A DNA stretch of 64,000 nt, taken from assembly GCF_004965515.1 (NCBI RefSeq), contig NZ_SSHH01000004.1, forward strand, positions 216,599 to 280,598. Reading direction: 5' to 3'. Under the pieces are notes generated by a model. That model did not search any database. It saw nothing but the letters and a program-made list of their open reading frames with translations, and was not told where the DNA came from. Of this stretch, positions 1 through 9,056 are shown one piece after another (position 1 is the first letter of the stretch; the number at the start of each line of letters is the position of its first letter). Origin of the DNA: Alteraurantiacibacter aquimixticola (GTDB lineage Bacteria; Pseudomonadota; Alphaproteobacteria; Sphingomonadales; Sphingomonadaceae). The translations under genes and the position numbers were made by a program.

Positions 1-2991
1 CTCGGTGCCGGTGGCATAGGCCAGCGCATCGGCGTAATCGGGCGCGTCCTTGTTCAGCATGGCGACAAGCCAATATTGCGCGGAGGTGCGATAGGCACTG
101 GTATTGCCACCAACATTCATACCGCCCCAACTGCCCATGTTCACCCCGTCGATCACGATGACGTTGGCGGTGTTCGTGCTGATCGCTGTCGATAGATTGC
201 CGCGAGTGGCCTGCACCACACCATTCACTGATGTGGGCGGGGATACCGCAGCGCTGTTTCCAGACTGCGCGCGGACCCTGGTCGAACTGGCGAAGTTCAC
301 GAACAGGTCGGTATCAGCGCGGCCACTCTTCTGCACAAATACCAGCGTCGCATTGCCGGGCTTCGAGGTGGACAACGGCATGGTAAGGCGGTCCGTCAAT
401 ACCGGATCATGATAGATACCTTTGTCATAGATCGGGCGCAGCGCCGGGTCGGTCTGCTCCAGATCGAACAAGCCGCCCGGCATCTGGTTGGGAACCAGCG
501 CAACAGTGTCGCTGTCCCCCTGAACTACGGCACCGCCGTCGCCTGCCGTCATGTCCTGCGGCCTGGTGTAATCCCACCAGCCCAGCGTGGCGGCATAGCT
601 CGTCATTTGGTTGGCGACGAACTTCGTGGTTACAGTGAAGTCCTCGCTCACCGTGCCGACAGTCAGCCTTGCAGTCACCGTTGCCTCGCTCGCGTCGCTC
701 GATGTCACTCGCAATTCCACGGTATCGCCATTGTCCGCGGTGGTGTTGGCCGAGGACCATGCTCCGCCATTGACGCGGTATTCGCCGCCGGTCACGAACA
801 GCTGGCCTGGCGCGACCATGCCCGCAAGCGTCACGGCGTTGCTGACATAGACGGTATCCAGTTCGGCATCTGCCGCGGCGGCAAATGCAAACGCGCCCGG
901 CGTGACGATCACACCCTTGAGCGCGCCTACGGCGTCTACTTCCGCACGCAGCTGTCGGTTACGATCCCAGGCGAAGCGGGGGGCCTTGGGGCTAGCCTCC
1001 AATTGCGCCGCAGGGGTGAAATCGCCTGCCGTAACGTCGGCGAACAAGGTCGCTTCATCGCCGCCACTGGTGGTTTCCAAACCGCCTGGGATGGCACCCG
1101 CTCCATGCACGTGGTTGTCGCGCGGCACCATGTCAGGATCGGGGCCAGCACCGGCATAGCCGAGGCCTGGCAAGGCATTGTTGGCAAAGGCGCAATAGCT
1201 GTCGAGGTCCATGTTGACGCTGTCCATGCGGATCGACACGGACTGATTGGTCCATGTGTTGTGCATCGCGACGACATGGGAGAATTGGCAATTGGCCTTG
1301 CCCCACTGGCTCTTCTTATCGCCAGCGGCCACGGTATGGTAAATATCATTGATGAAGAAGCAGTCGGCTATCAGCCCGCCACCGGCAGGCCCCAAGAATA
1401 CTGACTGCACATTGGCTCCATTGACAAGGTTGCCGGTGAAGACCCCGTTCTGGAAGCCATTGCTGGCAATCTGGTAGAAATCCGAATGACGCGACCACTG
1501 GATGTAAAACTGGTGCGTCACATCTTTCATATCGACTGCGGCAAAGCCCTGTGATCCTGCACCTGTAGTGGCCGACACGCGACCGGCGACATAATCGGCT
1601 ACCGTGGAGTTGTTGCTCGCTGCGCTCCAGCCCGGCAAGGTGTTGAGCCAGTCCACCACGTCCTGAACGCTGTAGCCGTCCCCGACATTGCCGTTGTAAT
1701 AATCAGTGCTGCCACCGGTGTGGAACACCGCCTCATTGGCGCCCCAGTTCGCATAGTAATAGATGTCGTCGCCGCCAGCACCGCCGTTCCGGCGCAAGGT
1801 CGCAGTGGCCTCCGCGCCGGTATAGCTGGCGGTGAATACCGCATGATTGGTGCCCCAGAACGTATCGGCGTGGTCGTTCACCACGTTATCGATCACGCAT
1901 TTCGCACCCGAAACGATATCATAAGTGATCGCTTCGAAGGTACAGCCGCGCACCAGCGTGCAATCGCCACCTGCCCCGGCGAGGTTGGACACGGTGCATT
2001 CCGTCATCCAGCTGTTTCGCTCCACTCGCCACCCGAACTGGTCGATCTTCTCGCCACGGAACAATTCGAACCGGCCATCCGGGTGGGTGGAAGTTAACGT
2101 AATCCCGTCCAGCCAATGCAAGCCAAGATTATCCGGACCTGTGCTACCAGTGATCTCGATAATCCCGCGCATGTCGATGGTGAGCAGCGGCCCCATGAAG
2201 TGAAGCCGAGACTTGTTATGGACTATCCGCGATGCCACGCCGCCGCCGCTGATGGAAACGCCGGGCACGCGTGCCTCGATGTTCATGTAGCCGTTCTGGT
2301 CCGCATACGCCGGGTTGTCATCGGCGGTCATCAGGTAGTCGCCCGCCTCGGTGATGGCGATGAGCGGGTTCTGCCAGCCCTGCGCCTTGGCATGGTTAGT
2401 CGCATCGTTCATGTTGGTGAAGTCCGCGCCGCCGCTTGCCGCCACGGTGATGCTGCCATCGTGCAGCTGGTCCTGCGGCGCGAAGATGAAGGGGCCGATC
2501 ACACGGCTTTGCATCGTGGCATCCTTCGGTATGGCCTCGAAATAGACATGGCCATATCCGGCAACACCGGCAGGCTTCTTCAGCCGCACCCACCAGCCAA
2601 GATAGGTGACCACATCGCCCCGTTTGGAAGCGAAGCTATGGAAAGACGGCGCAGCGATGTCGACCGTACCGCCCTCGAAATGGACACGGATGAAGTCGAT
2701 CCCGCAATTGTCCATCAGCGAGCCTTCGAAGAGCGCGTAGGCTGCGACGCCGACCGTCAGCGTATCGGTAAACCATTGGCGGGGCGGGACGATCAGCCTG
2801 CATGCCGGTTTCGAGGTGGTGCGCACCGGGTCTTCCGGCGTGGCCCCATAAGTCCCGTCGAAACCACTCGCAAGCGAGCCGTCCCAATCAGGAGATGGCG
2901 AGACCAGGGGCGTAAATGCGGTGTGCGGTCCTCCAAACGAGAGCGGGGGTAAGGCCATGCCCGCGCCAAAGCCAAAGCCGAAGCGCCCCAT
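1..2991 (-). CDS. Large beta-helix tailspike/head-spike-like protein, 3' end outside window
   Basis: An open frame of 997 codons without a stop runs off the left edge, so the C-terminus is missing. The start ATG at 2991 overlaps the TGA of the spike base gene (TGATG), implying translational coupling. A glycine-rich N-terminus (MGRFGFGFGAG) is followed by about 150 residues that could be an attachment domain. The next long stretch is rich in short Asn/Gly/Val/Ile strands (e.g. TVSNLAGAGGDCTLVRGCTF), typical of right-handed parallel beta-helix spikes. A C-terminal part resembles a beta-sandwich or lectin-like module. In Rhodobacter capsulatus the spike base protein (Rcc01079, GhsA) is paired with a fibre (Rcc01080, GhsB) that contacts capsule; the same role is inferred here from position and fold type only. 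A phage or tailocin tailspike is an alternative. Confidence 0.72.
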   Translation of the reverse strand, partial: MGRFGFGFGAGMALPPLSFGGPHTAFTPLVSPSPDWDGSLASGFDGTYGATPEDPVRTTSKPACRLIVPPRQWFTDTLTVGVAAYALFEGSLMDNCGIDFIRVHFEGGTVDIAAPSFHSFASKRGDVVTYLGWWVRLKKPAGVAGYGHVYFEAIPKDATMQSRVIGPFIFAPQDQLHDGSITVAASGGADFTNMNDATNHAKAQGWQNPLIAITEAGDYLMTADDNPAYADQNGYMNIEARVPGVSISGGGVASRIVHNKSRLHFMGPLLTIDMRGIIEITGSTGPDNLGLHWLDGITLTSTHPDGRFELFRGEKIDQFGWRVERNSWMTECTVSNLAGAGGDCTLVRGCTFEAITYDIVSGAKCVIDNVVNDHADTFWGTNHAVFTASYTGAEATATLRRNGGAGGDDIYYYANWGANEAVFHTGGSTDYYNGNVGDGYSVQDVVDWLNTLPGWSAASNNSTVADYVAGRVSATTGAGSQGFAAVDMKDVTHQFYIQWSRHSDFYQIASNGFQNGVFTGNLVNGANVQSVFLGPAGGGLIADCFFINDIYHTVAAGDKKSQWGKANCQFSHVVAMHNTWTNQSVSIRMDSVNMDLDSYCAFANNALPGLGYAGAGPDPDMVPRDNHVHGAGAIPGGLETTSGGDEATLFADVTAGDFTPAAQLEASPKAPRFAWDRNRQLRAEVDAVGALKGVIVTPGAFAFAAAADAELDTVYVSNAVTLAGMVAPGQLFVTGGEYRVNGGAWSSANTTADNGDTVELRVTSSDASEATVTARLTVGTVSEDFTVTTKFVANQMTSYAATLGWWDYTRPQDMTAGDGGAVVQGDSDTVALVPNQMPGGLFDLEQTDPALRPIYDKGIYHDPVLTDRLTMPLSTSKPGNATLVFVQKSGRADTDLFVNFASSTRVRAQSGNSAAVSPPTSVNGVVQATRGNLSTAISTNTANVIVIDGVNMGSWGGMNVGGNTSAYRTSAQYWLVAMLNKDAPDYADALAYATGTE

Positions 2992-3260
2992 CAGGCGAGC
3001 CCCACGATGTCCGACGCGGTGGTCCCGGTCGCATGCACCGCCTGCGCGCGCACATCGAGAATCGTACCGGCAGGTACGTTGGCGAACAGAACCGGGCTCG
3101 CCGAGCGCAGGGCAAGCAGCATGACGTCGCCTGCTTGGCCGACATAAAGCGCCTTGGTCGGCACCGGCAGCCCTTCATCGTCGCTTGGCTGGACGGCGAA
3201 GCAGTTCGTCGAAGGGGCGATTGGGGAGTCCTTGTAGTTGGCGAAAGGGTCGTTGGTCAT
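2991..3260 (-). CDS. Spike base protein, RCAP_Rcc01079-like
   Basis: Encodes 89 residues starting MTNDPFANYKDSPIAPS. The pattern is that of the GTA head-spike base family: an N-terminal MxxDPF motif, a central strand-rich core (ALYVGQAGDVMLLAL) and an ending near AVHATGTTASDIVGLA. The family's role is to anchor a fibre to the GTA/phage capsid. The ATG at 3260 is preceded by AAGGAG at nine bases; an in-frame ATG at 3266 lies too close to it. The stop overlaps the start of the large tailspike gene by one base, so the two are almost certainly made together. No capsid, portal or terminase gene is visible in the window, so whether this belongs to a GTA cluster to the left cannot be seen. Confidence 0.8.
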   Translation of the reverse strand: MTNDPFANYKDSPIAPSTNCFAVQPSDDEGLPVPTKALYVGQAGDVMLLALRSASPVLFANVPAGTILDVRAQAVHATGTTASDIVGLA

Positions 3261-3396
3261 GTGCATCTGCTCCTTGGAACAATAAGGGAACAAAGCCATT
3301 TGCGGTCCAAACCCGTGTAGGAAAGCGTTTTTTCCTTTTTGCGTTCCATGGCAGTCAAGCTACTATTCTCGCAATTGCGGCAAAGCAGGATATCCG

Positions 3397-4692
3397 ATGG
3401 CCTCTGTGCCGACTTCTCCTTCCACGGTCAGCTTGGCCGAATCCGGGCCAACAAGCGAGAAAGCCCTGCCTACCCGCGTGCTCGCCATGGCCGCGTTTTT
3501 CTGGGTGCTCTTGCTGCCACCGCAATTCAACGCCCAGATCGGTACGGTTGTCCTGCCGGCGTATCGCATCCTGCTCTTCGCGGTGATGCTGTTGGTGATC
3601 ATCACCATCATTCGCGGGCAGCTGCGGTGGACCCTGCCCGACACACTGGTCTGCGGGATAGGGCTGTGGATCATCATTGCCCTGTTCGCCACCATGGACG
3701 TGGAAACAGCCATTCAAGGTGGCGGTTCGCAATTTATCGACATCGTAATTTCCTATCTCTGCGGCCGCATCGCCATACGGTCTCCGCGAGACTTCAGGAT
3801 CTTCCTCGTGCTTATTGCCCCGGCCCTGGGCTTTATCGCTCTCATGCTGGCGCTGGAGTCGATTACCCATTCCTTCATTGTCCAGCCTCTCGCATCGGCA
3901 GTCACGGGCCAGCCCGTGCGCCTGGGTGCTGTCGAACGCCTTGGCCTCATGCGGGCGCCGGGACCCTTCCCCCATTCGATCCTGGCGGGGATATTCTTCG
4001 GTAGCTTCCTGCCGCTATATGCCCTTTCGGGATTGCGCGGCTGGCCGAAAATCACCGGGTTTATCGCCTCGCTCTGCAGTTTCTTCACCATCAGTTCGGC
4101 AGCCTTGCTCGCTCTTCTGGCCGGCTTCGGTCTGATCTTTTACTCGTGGCTGACCGAGCAGATTAGCGGCATCAGCTGGCGGCTGTTCGTCCTGGCTTGC
4201 GCCGTCGTCATGTTCGTTTTGGAACTCGCCACGAAGTCCGGCGCATTCGTGTTGCTGGTTCGCTATGCGGCGCTGAACTCGGTCAGCTCGTATAACCGCA
4301 TCCTGATCTGGAACCATGGTTCGGCATCGGTTCGGAACCATCCCTTTTTCGGTGTCGGCTACAACGACTGGGAACGACCCTTCTGGATGCTGGAATCGGT
4401 CGACAATTACTGGCTGTGGCTCGCCATTCAGTATGGAGCGCTCCCCTCGATCCTGCTGCTGGCCGCCACCGTCGTTGCCGTTTACCGGCTTGGACGCGCA
4501 GCGTCGCACTCGCCGCGTGCCGATCGCCATCTGCGCATGGGCGTCGCGATCAGCTACAGCATTTTTGCGCTGGGCATCATCTCCGTCGCCATCTGGCTTT
4601 CGGCTCTTGTCTGGTTTTATGCCTTGCTGGGGATCACCGTCAGCCTGGGCATGGCGCATCGTTCCGACCGTCAGAGTCAAACTGCCGACTAA
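3397..4692 (+). CDS. O-antigen ligase/polymerase (Wzy-like) membrane protein
   Basis: Encodes 431 residues with about 10-12 hydrophobic segments and a larger polar loop near residues 290-345 (NRILIWNHGSASVRNHPFFG). This is the usual signature loop of the Wzy_C/WaaL family, which polymerises or ligates lipid-linked oligosaccharide repeats at the periplasmic face of the inner membrane. The start ATG has AGGA eight bases upstream. Adjacent genes supply chain-length control, export and priming of a surface polysaccharide, so a repeat-unit polymerase is the likeliest role; a ligase cannot be excluded from sequence alone. Its stop overlaps the stop of the convergent glycosyltransferase by three bases. 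Confidence 0.82.
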   Translation: MASVPTSPSTVSLAESGPTSEKALPTRVLAMAAFFWVLLLPPQFNAQIGTVVLPAYRILLFAVMLLVIITIIRGQLRWTLPDTLVCGIGLWIIIALFATMDVETAIQGGGSQFIDIVISYLCGRIAIRSPRDFRIFLVLIAPALGFIALMLALESITHSFIVQPLASAVTGQPVRLGAVERLGLMRAPGPFPHSILAGIFFGSFLPLYALSGLRGWPKITGFIASLCSFFTISSAALLALLAGFGLIFYSWLTEQISGISWRLFVLACAVVMFVLELATKSGAFVLLVRYAALNSVSSYNRILIWNHGSASVRNHPFFGVGYNDWERPFWMLESVDNYWLWLAIQYGALPSILLLAATVVAVYRLGRAASHSPRADRHLRMGVAISYSIFALGIISVAIWLSALVWFYALLGITVSLGMAHRSDRQSQTAD

Positions 4693-5858
4693 TCCGCGAA
4701 ACGCAAAGCCTGTTCCAGAGCTTTGCCATAGTCTTCGGCTATTGCGGGTCTGGTGAACCGCCGCGCATGATCGGACGCCTGCCATTCGGCCAATGCCGCC
4801 TTGGCTTCCGCCTGGCATCGCGTGAGTTCGCAGATCGCATCGGCCAACGCCGCAGGATCGCCGGGATCGACCGCCACCGCAAAAGGCATACCATCGAAGT
4901 AGCCATCAACCGCGCGACCCCGCGGATAGATGATCGGGCAGCCGGCAAAGAGGGCTTCGACGAAGACGAGACCGAAACTTTCCCGGCGTGATGGCAGCAC
5001 AAAGGCGGCCGCACGGTTCATCCTTGCCTGAATTGCAGCACGATCCGATGGGCCCTCGAAAAAGATGTGTTCGGCTCGCGATGCAACTTTGCGGGCAACT
5101 TCCATGTCCTTTGGCGATCCACCGCCGACGACTGCCAGTTCCTGCGCCTCGCCCCGATCGGCGAGCATATCCATGGCCCGCGCCATGGTCGCGAGATTCT
5201 TGCGCCGCTGGGATTTCAGGTGGAAAACCGTGAGCAGACCGGAGCCCGATGGATCAGGCGCAAGCGGCCGATCGAGCTCCGTCGGACAAGGTATGACGAA
5301 AGTCGGCCCCTGCCGCTTGCCGAGCTTGCTCTCGACTGCCTCAAGCGACCAGGGTGCGAAACTCGTCACCATTGCTGCCCCGTGGAAGATGCGTTTCAGA
5401 GCAGGTTGGAGGTCCGGCCGCAGTGCCAGTATCTTGCAATCGGTATCGCCCTGTATCGTAAGGGCATAGGGCTTGCCGAGCCGGCTTGCTGCGCGAGCGA
5501 CCGGGAAACCTTCCACGGTGAGCTTGTGGCCCACCAGCAGATCCGGTGTACGCTCACCGGCCAATCGCGCGCAAATCGCATCGCCGAGTTTTTCGAGCAT
5601 GACGCGGTGCAGGATCCCCTTGCCCGGGGCGGCATAGGTCATCGCCACACCCGCAGGGAAGGCGAGCGTTTCGATCGGCAGGCCGCCGCCGAGCAACGAT
5701 CTCGCAAGCTCAGCGAAGCCGGGTGCGCGGCGATTGATCGAGATTATGGACTGATCGAAGCGGTCGTCGACGAGTTCGACGATGGTGCGGATCGCTCGAG
5801 TCTTGCCCTCGACAACCGGGTCCGGGAAATCCGCCGACAGATGGGCGATGGTTGCCAC
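4689..5858 (-). CDS. Glycosyltransferase family 4 protein
   Basis: Encodes 389 residues with a GT-B layout: an N-terminal acceptor domain (ADFPDPVVEGKTRAIRT near residue 10) and a C-terminal nucleotide-sugar domain. The E-x7-E hallmark of retaining GT4 enzymes is visible in SRRESFGLVFVEALFAG near residue 295. It probably adds one sugar of the polysaccharide repeat on the cytoplasmic face; donor and linkage cannot be read from sequence. The start is a GTG at 5858. It lies 58 bases downstream of the BY-kinase gene on the same strand, separated from it by a strong hairpin, and overlaps the convergent Wzy-like gene at its 3' end. Confidence 0.85.
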   Translation of the reverse strand: MATIAHLSADFPDPVVEGKTRAIRTIVELVDDRFDQSIISINRRAPGFAELARSLLGGGLPIETLAFPAGVAMTYAAPGKGILHRVMLEKLGDAICARLAGERTPDLLVGHKLTVEGFPVARAASRLGKPYALTIQGDTDCKILALRPDLQPALKRIFHGAAMVTSFAPWSLEAVESKLGKRQGPTFVIPCPTELDRPLAPDPSGSGLLTVFHLKSQRRKNLATMARAMDMLADRGEAQELAVVGGGSPKDMEVARKVASRAEHIFFEGPSDRAAIQARMNRAAAFVLPSRRESFGLVFVEALFAGCPIIYPRGRAVDGYFDGMPFAVAVDPGDPAALADAICELTRCQAEAKAALAEWQASDHARRFTRPAIAEDYGKALEQALRFAD

Positions 5859-5890
5859 TTAACCCGTGCCCGTACTCTGCGATTTCGTTG

Positions 5891-5914
5891 CCATTCCCGA
5901 AAGTTCGGGAATGG
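5891..5914. repeat. Perfect intergenic inverted repeat
   Basis: CCATTCCCGAA and TTCGGGAATGG are perfect 11-base arms around a two-base centre. They lie in the 58-base gap between the BY-kinase stop and the GT4 start, which are read in the same direction. There is no T-run on either side, so it is not a canonical intrinsic terminator. It could lower GT4 expression relative to the export genes or protect the 3' end of the upstream mRNA. Confidence 0.6.
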
Positions 5915-5916
5915 CG

Positions 5917-8112
5917 TCAGTCTTCTGCATTGTAGGAGTAATACTGGTACTGGTAGTTGTAGCTCTCGCCCGCTTCGAGCGCCCGGTACTTCGTCATAAT
6001 AGCGCCGACGATGTTTGCGTTCATGTCCTGCAGGCGCCGCACAGCGGTGCGCACATCGCGCATATGGCCACGGTTAGCCTCGATTATCATCACAACGGCA
6101 TCGACCGAGCGGGAAAGCAGCGGAGCATCCGCGATGCCAAGCACGGGAGAGCTGTCGACGATAACCAGATCGTAACGCATTTTGGCCTGCGCCAGCATGG
6201 CCGGGACCAGGCCCGATGACAGAATTTCCACGGGCTGTGCCGGAGACTTTGCGGTCAGCAGCAGATCGAGGTTTTCCTTGCCGGAGGGAATGATGGCGCT
6301 CTGCAGAGGCAGATGGCCATGCAGGACTTCGACCAGCCCGCTTTTCGGCCTGGCGACCCCGAAACGGGCAGCCAGTGCGGGCCGCCGCAAGTCCATGTCG
6401 ACCAGCAGTACCTTGTAGCCAACGGCTGCAAACTTCTGCGCCACCGCACTTGCCGAGGTCGTCTTGCCCTCGCCGGGCGAATTGCTCGTGAACTGGATCG
6501 CCGAACCCTTCACATCGCCGAGATAGTATTCCAGCGATGCCCGGATGGACGAATAGGCTTCGCTGATCGGGCTGAAGCGGTTGTCGAGATCGTCGGAAAC
6601 CTCGTCTGCCACGTAGGGTGTCTGGCCAAGAGCGGTAAGCTTGAGGCGCGTTTCCAACTCTTCGATGGTCCGCAGCTTGTCGTCGAGGATCTCGCGCAGC
6701 ACGGCGATCGCGATCGCAAGGGCGATTGCCAGGACCAGCGCGACCAACAGGTTGCGCCAGAGATTGGGCGAGGAAGGACCGGTCGGGATTCGCGCAGGAT
6801 CGAGCAGGGTAAACTTGCTGCTCTGGATATTCGCTGCAGCCGCAATCTGGTTGTAGCGGGCCAGCAAGCTATCGAGCTGGCTGCGCAAGGATTGCACATC
6901 CCGATCGATCTGGTTGAACTGAACGCGGCGATCCTGCTCTTCGAGCGAGTTCTGGGAAACACGGCGCAGTTCGTCTGACAGGATGTTCTCCTCTCGCACC
7001 GCCGCCAGGTACTCGTTACGCAGACGCTGCTTCACGTCCGAACGCATGCTGGCTATCTGCCCGTTCAGTTCCTCGATCTGGGACTGCAACTCCTGCACGG
7101 CGGGATAATCGTCGCGATAGCGCACGCGAAGATCGGCAAGCCGCCCCTCCAGCTGTGCCCTTTCACCCAGCAAACGCTGGATTGCCGCATCCTGCTGGAC
7201 TTCGGCGATTTGCGCCGCCGGCACGTTGGCAACGGCATTCCAGCGCGCTTCGGCAGATAGCCGCTCTGCGCGCGCTTCGATATAGCGAGTGTTGATGCTC
7301 GCAAGGTTGCTTGCGGTCAGTGTCGGCGCCGTGCCGGACGTGGCCGCCTGTGCGCCCGCATCGGAGGACTGACCGATGATCTGGTTCGACCTGGCATAGT
7401 CGATGGAAGTGATTTCCGCTTCGCGCAATTGCCTGCGGACATCGGCGATCTGCTCCTCGAGATATTCCTGGGCATACGCATTGGCAGCCACGGACTGATC
7501 TATGTCGTCGGTCAGGAAATTCTCGGCATACCCGTTCGCGATCTCGGCCGCGAGGACCGGGTTGGAGGAGGAATACCCGACTGCAAGAATTTGCGACCTC
7601 GCCGGCGGAGTCACCTCCAGATTGCCTTGCAGTATTGACGCTGCGATCTGACGCCGCTCCTCCTCGCTCAAGGTATCGTCGCCACCGATGCCGGCATCTG
7701 CGATGAACTGCGCATTGTTATGCAGATTCATCGCATCCGCCACCTTGAGGGCCATGCTTCTGCTCTGGATCACCTCGGACAAGGTAATCAGGTAGTCGCC
7801 CACCTGGGTCGTGGGGACGAAGGGATCGCTAACGTCCTGCCCTTCCACGATCGTAGTACCGAACAGGTTCACGCGGATCTTTGCCTCGGCCTGGTAGATC
7901 GGAGTCTGCAGCAGCGTCCAGATCAGGGTCCCGACGACCACCAGGAGGATGACACCTGCAAAAATGAACCGTTGCCGCCAAATGATCGCGCGGATAGCCG
8001 TCAGGCTGAGCTGCATGGGCACTGGCCCATCGGAATAATAACCATCCTGCCGCGGCATATAGCGGTCCATCCTGTTGCTTCGGCCGTTTGCGGCAGTCTG
8101 CTCGGTTTGCAT
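5917..8112 (-). CDS. Polysaccharide co-polymerase / BY-kinase (Wzc-ExoP type)
   Basis: Encodes 731 residues. An N-terminal Wzz domain with a first membrane helix (about 45-68) precedes a long periplasmic coiled-coil region and a second helix near 455-475. The cytoplasmic tyrosine kinase has Walker A SNSPGEGKTT (K550), Walker A' LLVDMDLRRP (about 570-578) and Walker B LVIVDSSP (about 649-656). The tail has six tyrosines in ten residues (YNYQYQYYSY), the cluster autophosphorylated in this family. It controls chain length and couples Wzy polymerisation to export. Kinase and membrane adaptor are fused, as in proteobacterial Wzc, rather than split as in Firmicutes. It follows the export lipoprotein gene after 13 bases and is clearly co-transcribed with it. 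Confidence 0.95.
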   Translation of the reverse strand: MQTEQTAANGRSNRMDRYMPRQDGYYSDGPVPMQLSLTAIRAIIWRQRFIFAGVILLVVVGTLIWTLLQTPIYQAEAKIRVNLFGTTIVEGQDVSDPFVPTTQVGDYLITLSEVIQSRSMALKVADAMNLHNNAQFIADAGIGGDDTLSEEERRQIAASILQGNLEVTPPARSQILAVGYSSSNPVLAAEIANGYAENFLTDDIDQSVAANAYAQEYLEEQIADVRRQLREAEITSIDYARSNQIIGQSSDAGAQAATSGTAPTLTASNLASINTRYIEARAERLSAEARWNAVANVPAAQIAEVQQDAAIQRLLGERAQLEGRLADLRVRYRDDYPAVQELQSQIEELNGQIASMRSDVKQRLRNEYLAAVREENILSDELRRVSQNSLEEQDRRVQFNQIDRDVQSLRSQLDSLLARYNQIAAAANIQSSKFTLLDPARIPTGPSSPNLWRNLLVALVLAIALAIAIAVLREILDDKLRTIEELETRLKLTALGQTPYVADEVSDDLDNRFSPISEAYSSIRASLEYYLGDVKGSAIQFTSNSPGEGKTTSASAVAQKFAAVGYKVLLVDMDLRRPALAARFGVARPKSGLVEVLHGHLPLQSAIIPSGKENLDLLLTAKSPAQPVEILSSGLVPAMLAQAKMRYDLVIVDSSPVLGIADAPLLSRSVDAVVMIIEANRGHMRDVRTAVRRLQDMNANIVGAIMTKYRALEAGESYNYQYQYYSYNAED

Positions 8113-8125
8113 CGGCTACCCCAAC

Positions 8126-8875
8126 CTAGAAACGGGTGAACACGGCGAAAATCGGCAGGGATTGCAGCAAGTCGAGATACAGTTGCGACAATCCATCCCT
8201 GCCGACCACGATGCGATCGCCAGGCATCAGCAGCGGATCGAGCATGGTACCTTCCCGCACCGCACCATAATCGAACTTGGCGATCTCCATACCCTCCGGC
8301 GTCTGGCGGAAAACTGCGACCTGTTCCACGTTCGCAACACGTTCAGGACCGCCGGCAAGCGCTATCCCGCCGCTCAGACGAGTGCCGGGCTGGAACGGGA
8401 ACAAGCCCGGATTACCTACCGAGCCTTCCACCGTCACAAGGTGCGAAGCATAGCTGGCGACGTTCACTGCCACGCTGGGATCGCGCAGGTAGCGCGCCCC
8501 GAGCGCCGTCTCCACAGCCTCCTGGAATTGCACAGCGGTCAGCCCGGCTGCGTCCATCGTCCCAATCAGGGGAAGGGAGACCTTTCCGTCAGGGCCAATT
8601 TGCAAGCCGGTGGCAGACAGCTCTTCTTCGCGAAAAACTGTAACGTCGATGACATCGGACGGGCGCAGCGCGTAATATTCGGGGGCTTCGTAAGAAAAAT
8701 GCTGCTGGTTGAGAGCGGCAAGCGGCTCGGTGACCGCCCTGCCGGGGCCTATATTCGGCCCGGAGGAGCATGCCATGGTGGCCCCGCACATAGCGACAAC
8801 GAGACACGCCCTTGTCCGGGCAACCAGCTTTCGATGCTGCAAAACAGCCCCCCTATCATCCGTAAAGCGCACCAT
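8126..8875 (-). CDS. Polysaccharide export lipoprotein (Wza/GumB/ExoF-like)
   Basis: Encodes 249 residues. A signal sequence with lipobox ATMAC (Cys about 36) is followed by a Poly_export domain (YALRPSDVIDVTVF near residue 70) and one SLBB-type domain (VTVEGSVGNPGLFPF near 150). The family forms the periplasm/outer-membrane channel for capsular or exopolysaccharides. At 249 residues it lacks the extra SLBB repeats and C-terminal outer-membrane helix region of E. coli Wza (about 380 residues), so it resembles the shorter GumB type. It is the first gene of the minus-strand export operon and is divergent from the membrane protein at 9057. Confidence 0.9.
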   Translation of the reverse strand: MVRFTDDRGAVLQHRKLVARTRACLVVAMCGATMACSSGPNIGPGRAVTEPLAALNQQHFSYEAPEYYALRPSDVIDVTVFREEELSATGLQIGPDGKVSLPLIGTMDAAGLTAVQFQEAVETALGARYLRDPSVAVNVASYASHLVTVEGSVGNPGLFPFQPGTRLSGGIALAGGPERVANVEQVAVFRQTPEGMEIAKFDYGAVREGTMLDPLLMPGDRIVVGRDGLSQLYLDLLQSLPIFAVFTRF

Positions 8876-9056
8876 CGACGACCCCGCAAAAGCCGATAAG
8901 TAAAATTACCTGAGTTATCAACAAGCATGTTTCATGTTGCAAAGCAATGCCCCCTGGCCAAAACCGGTATCGGCGCAGCATGAGCCGTGCCAAAAAAGGA
9001 ACCGACTGCCCGTTGCGGTTCGCTTCGCCAGCCACTGGGAATCCTCTGCACTCGAA

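Noticed and set aside
1-3260. Complete prophage at the left end
   Set aside because: Only spike genes are visible; no integrase, terminase, capsid or lysis gene is in the window, so neither a prophage nor a full GTA cluster can be claimed.
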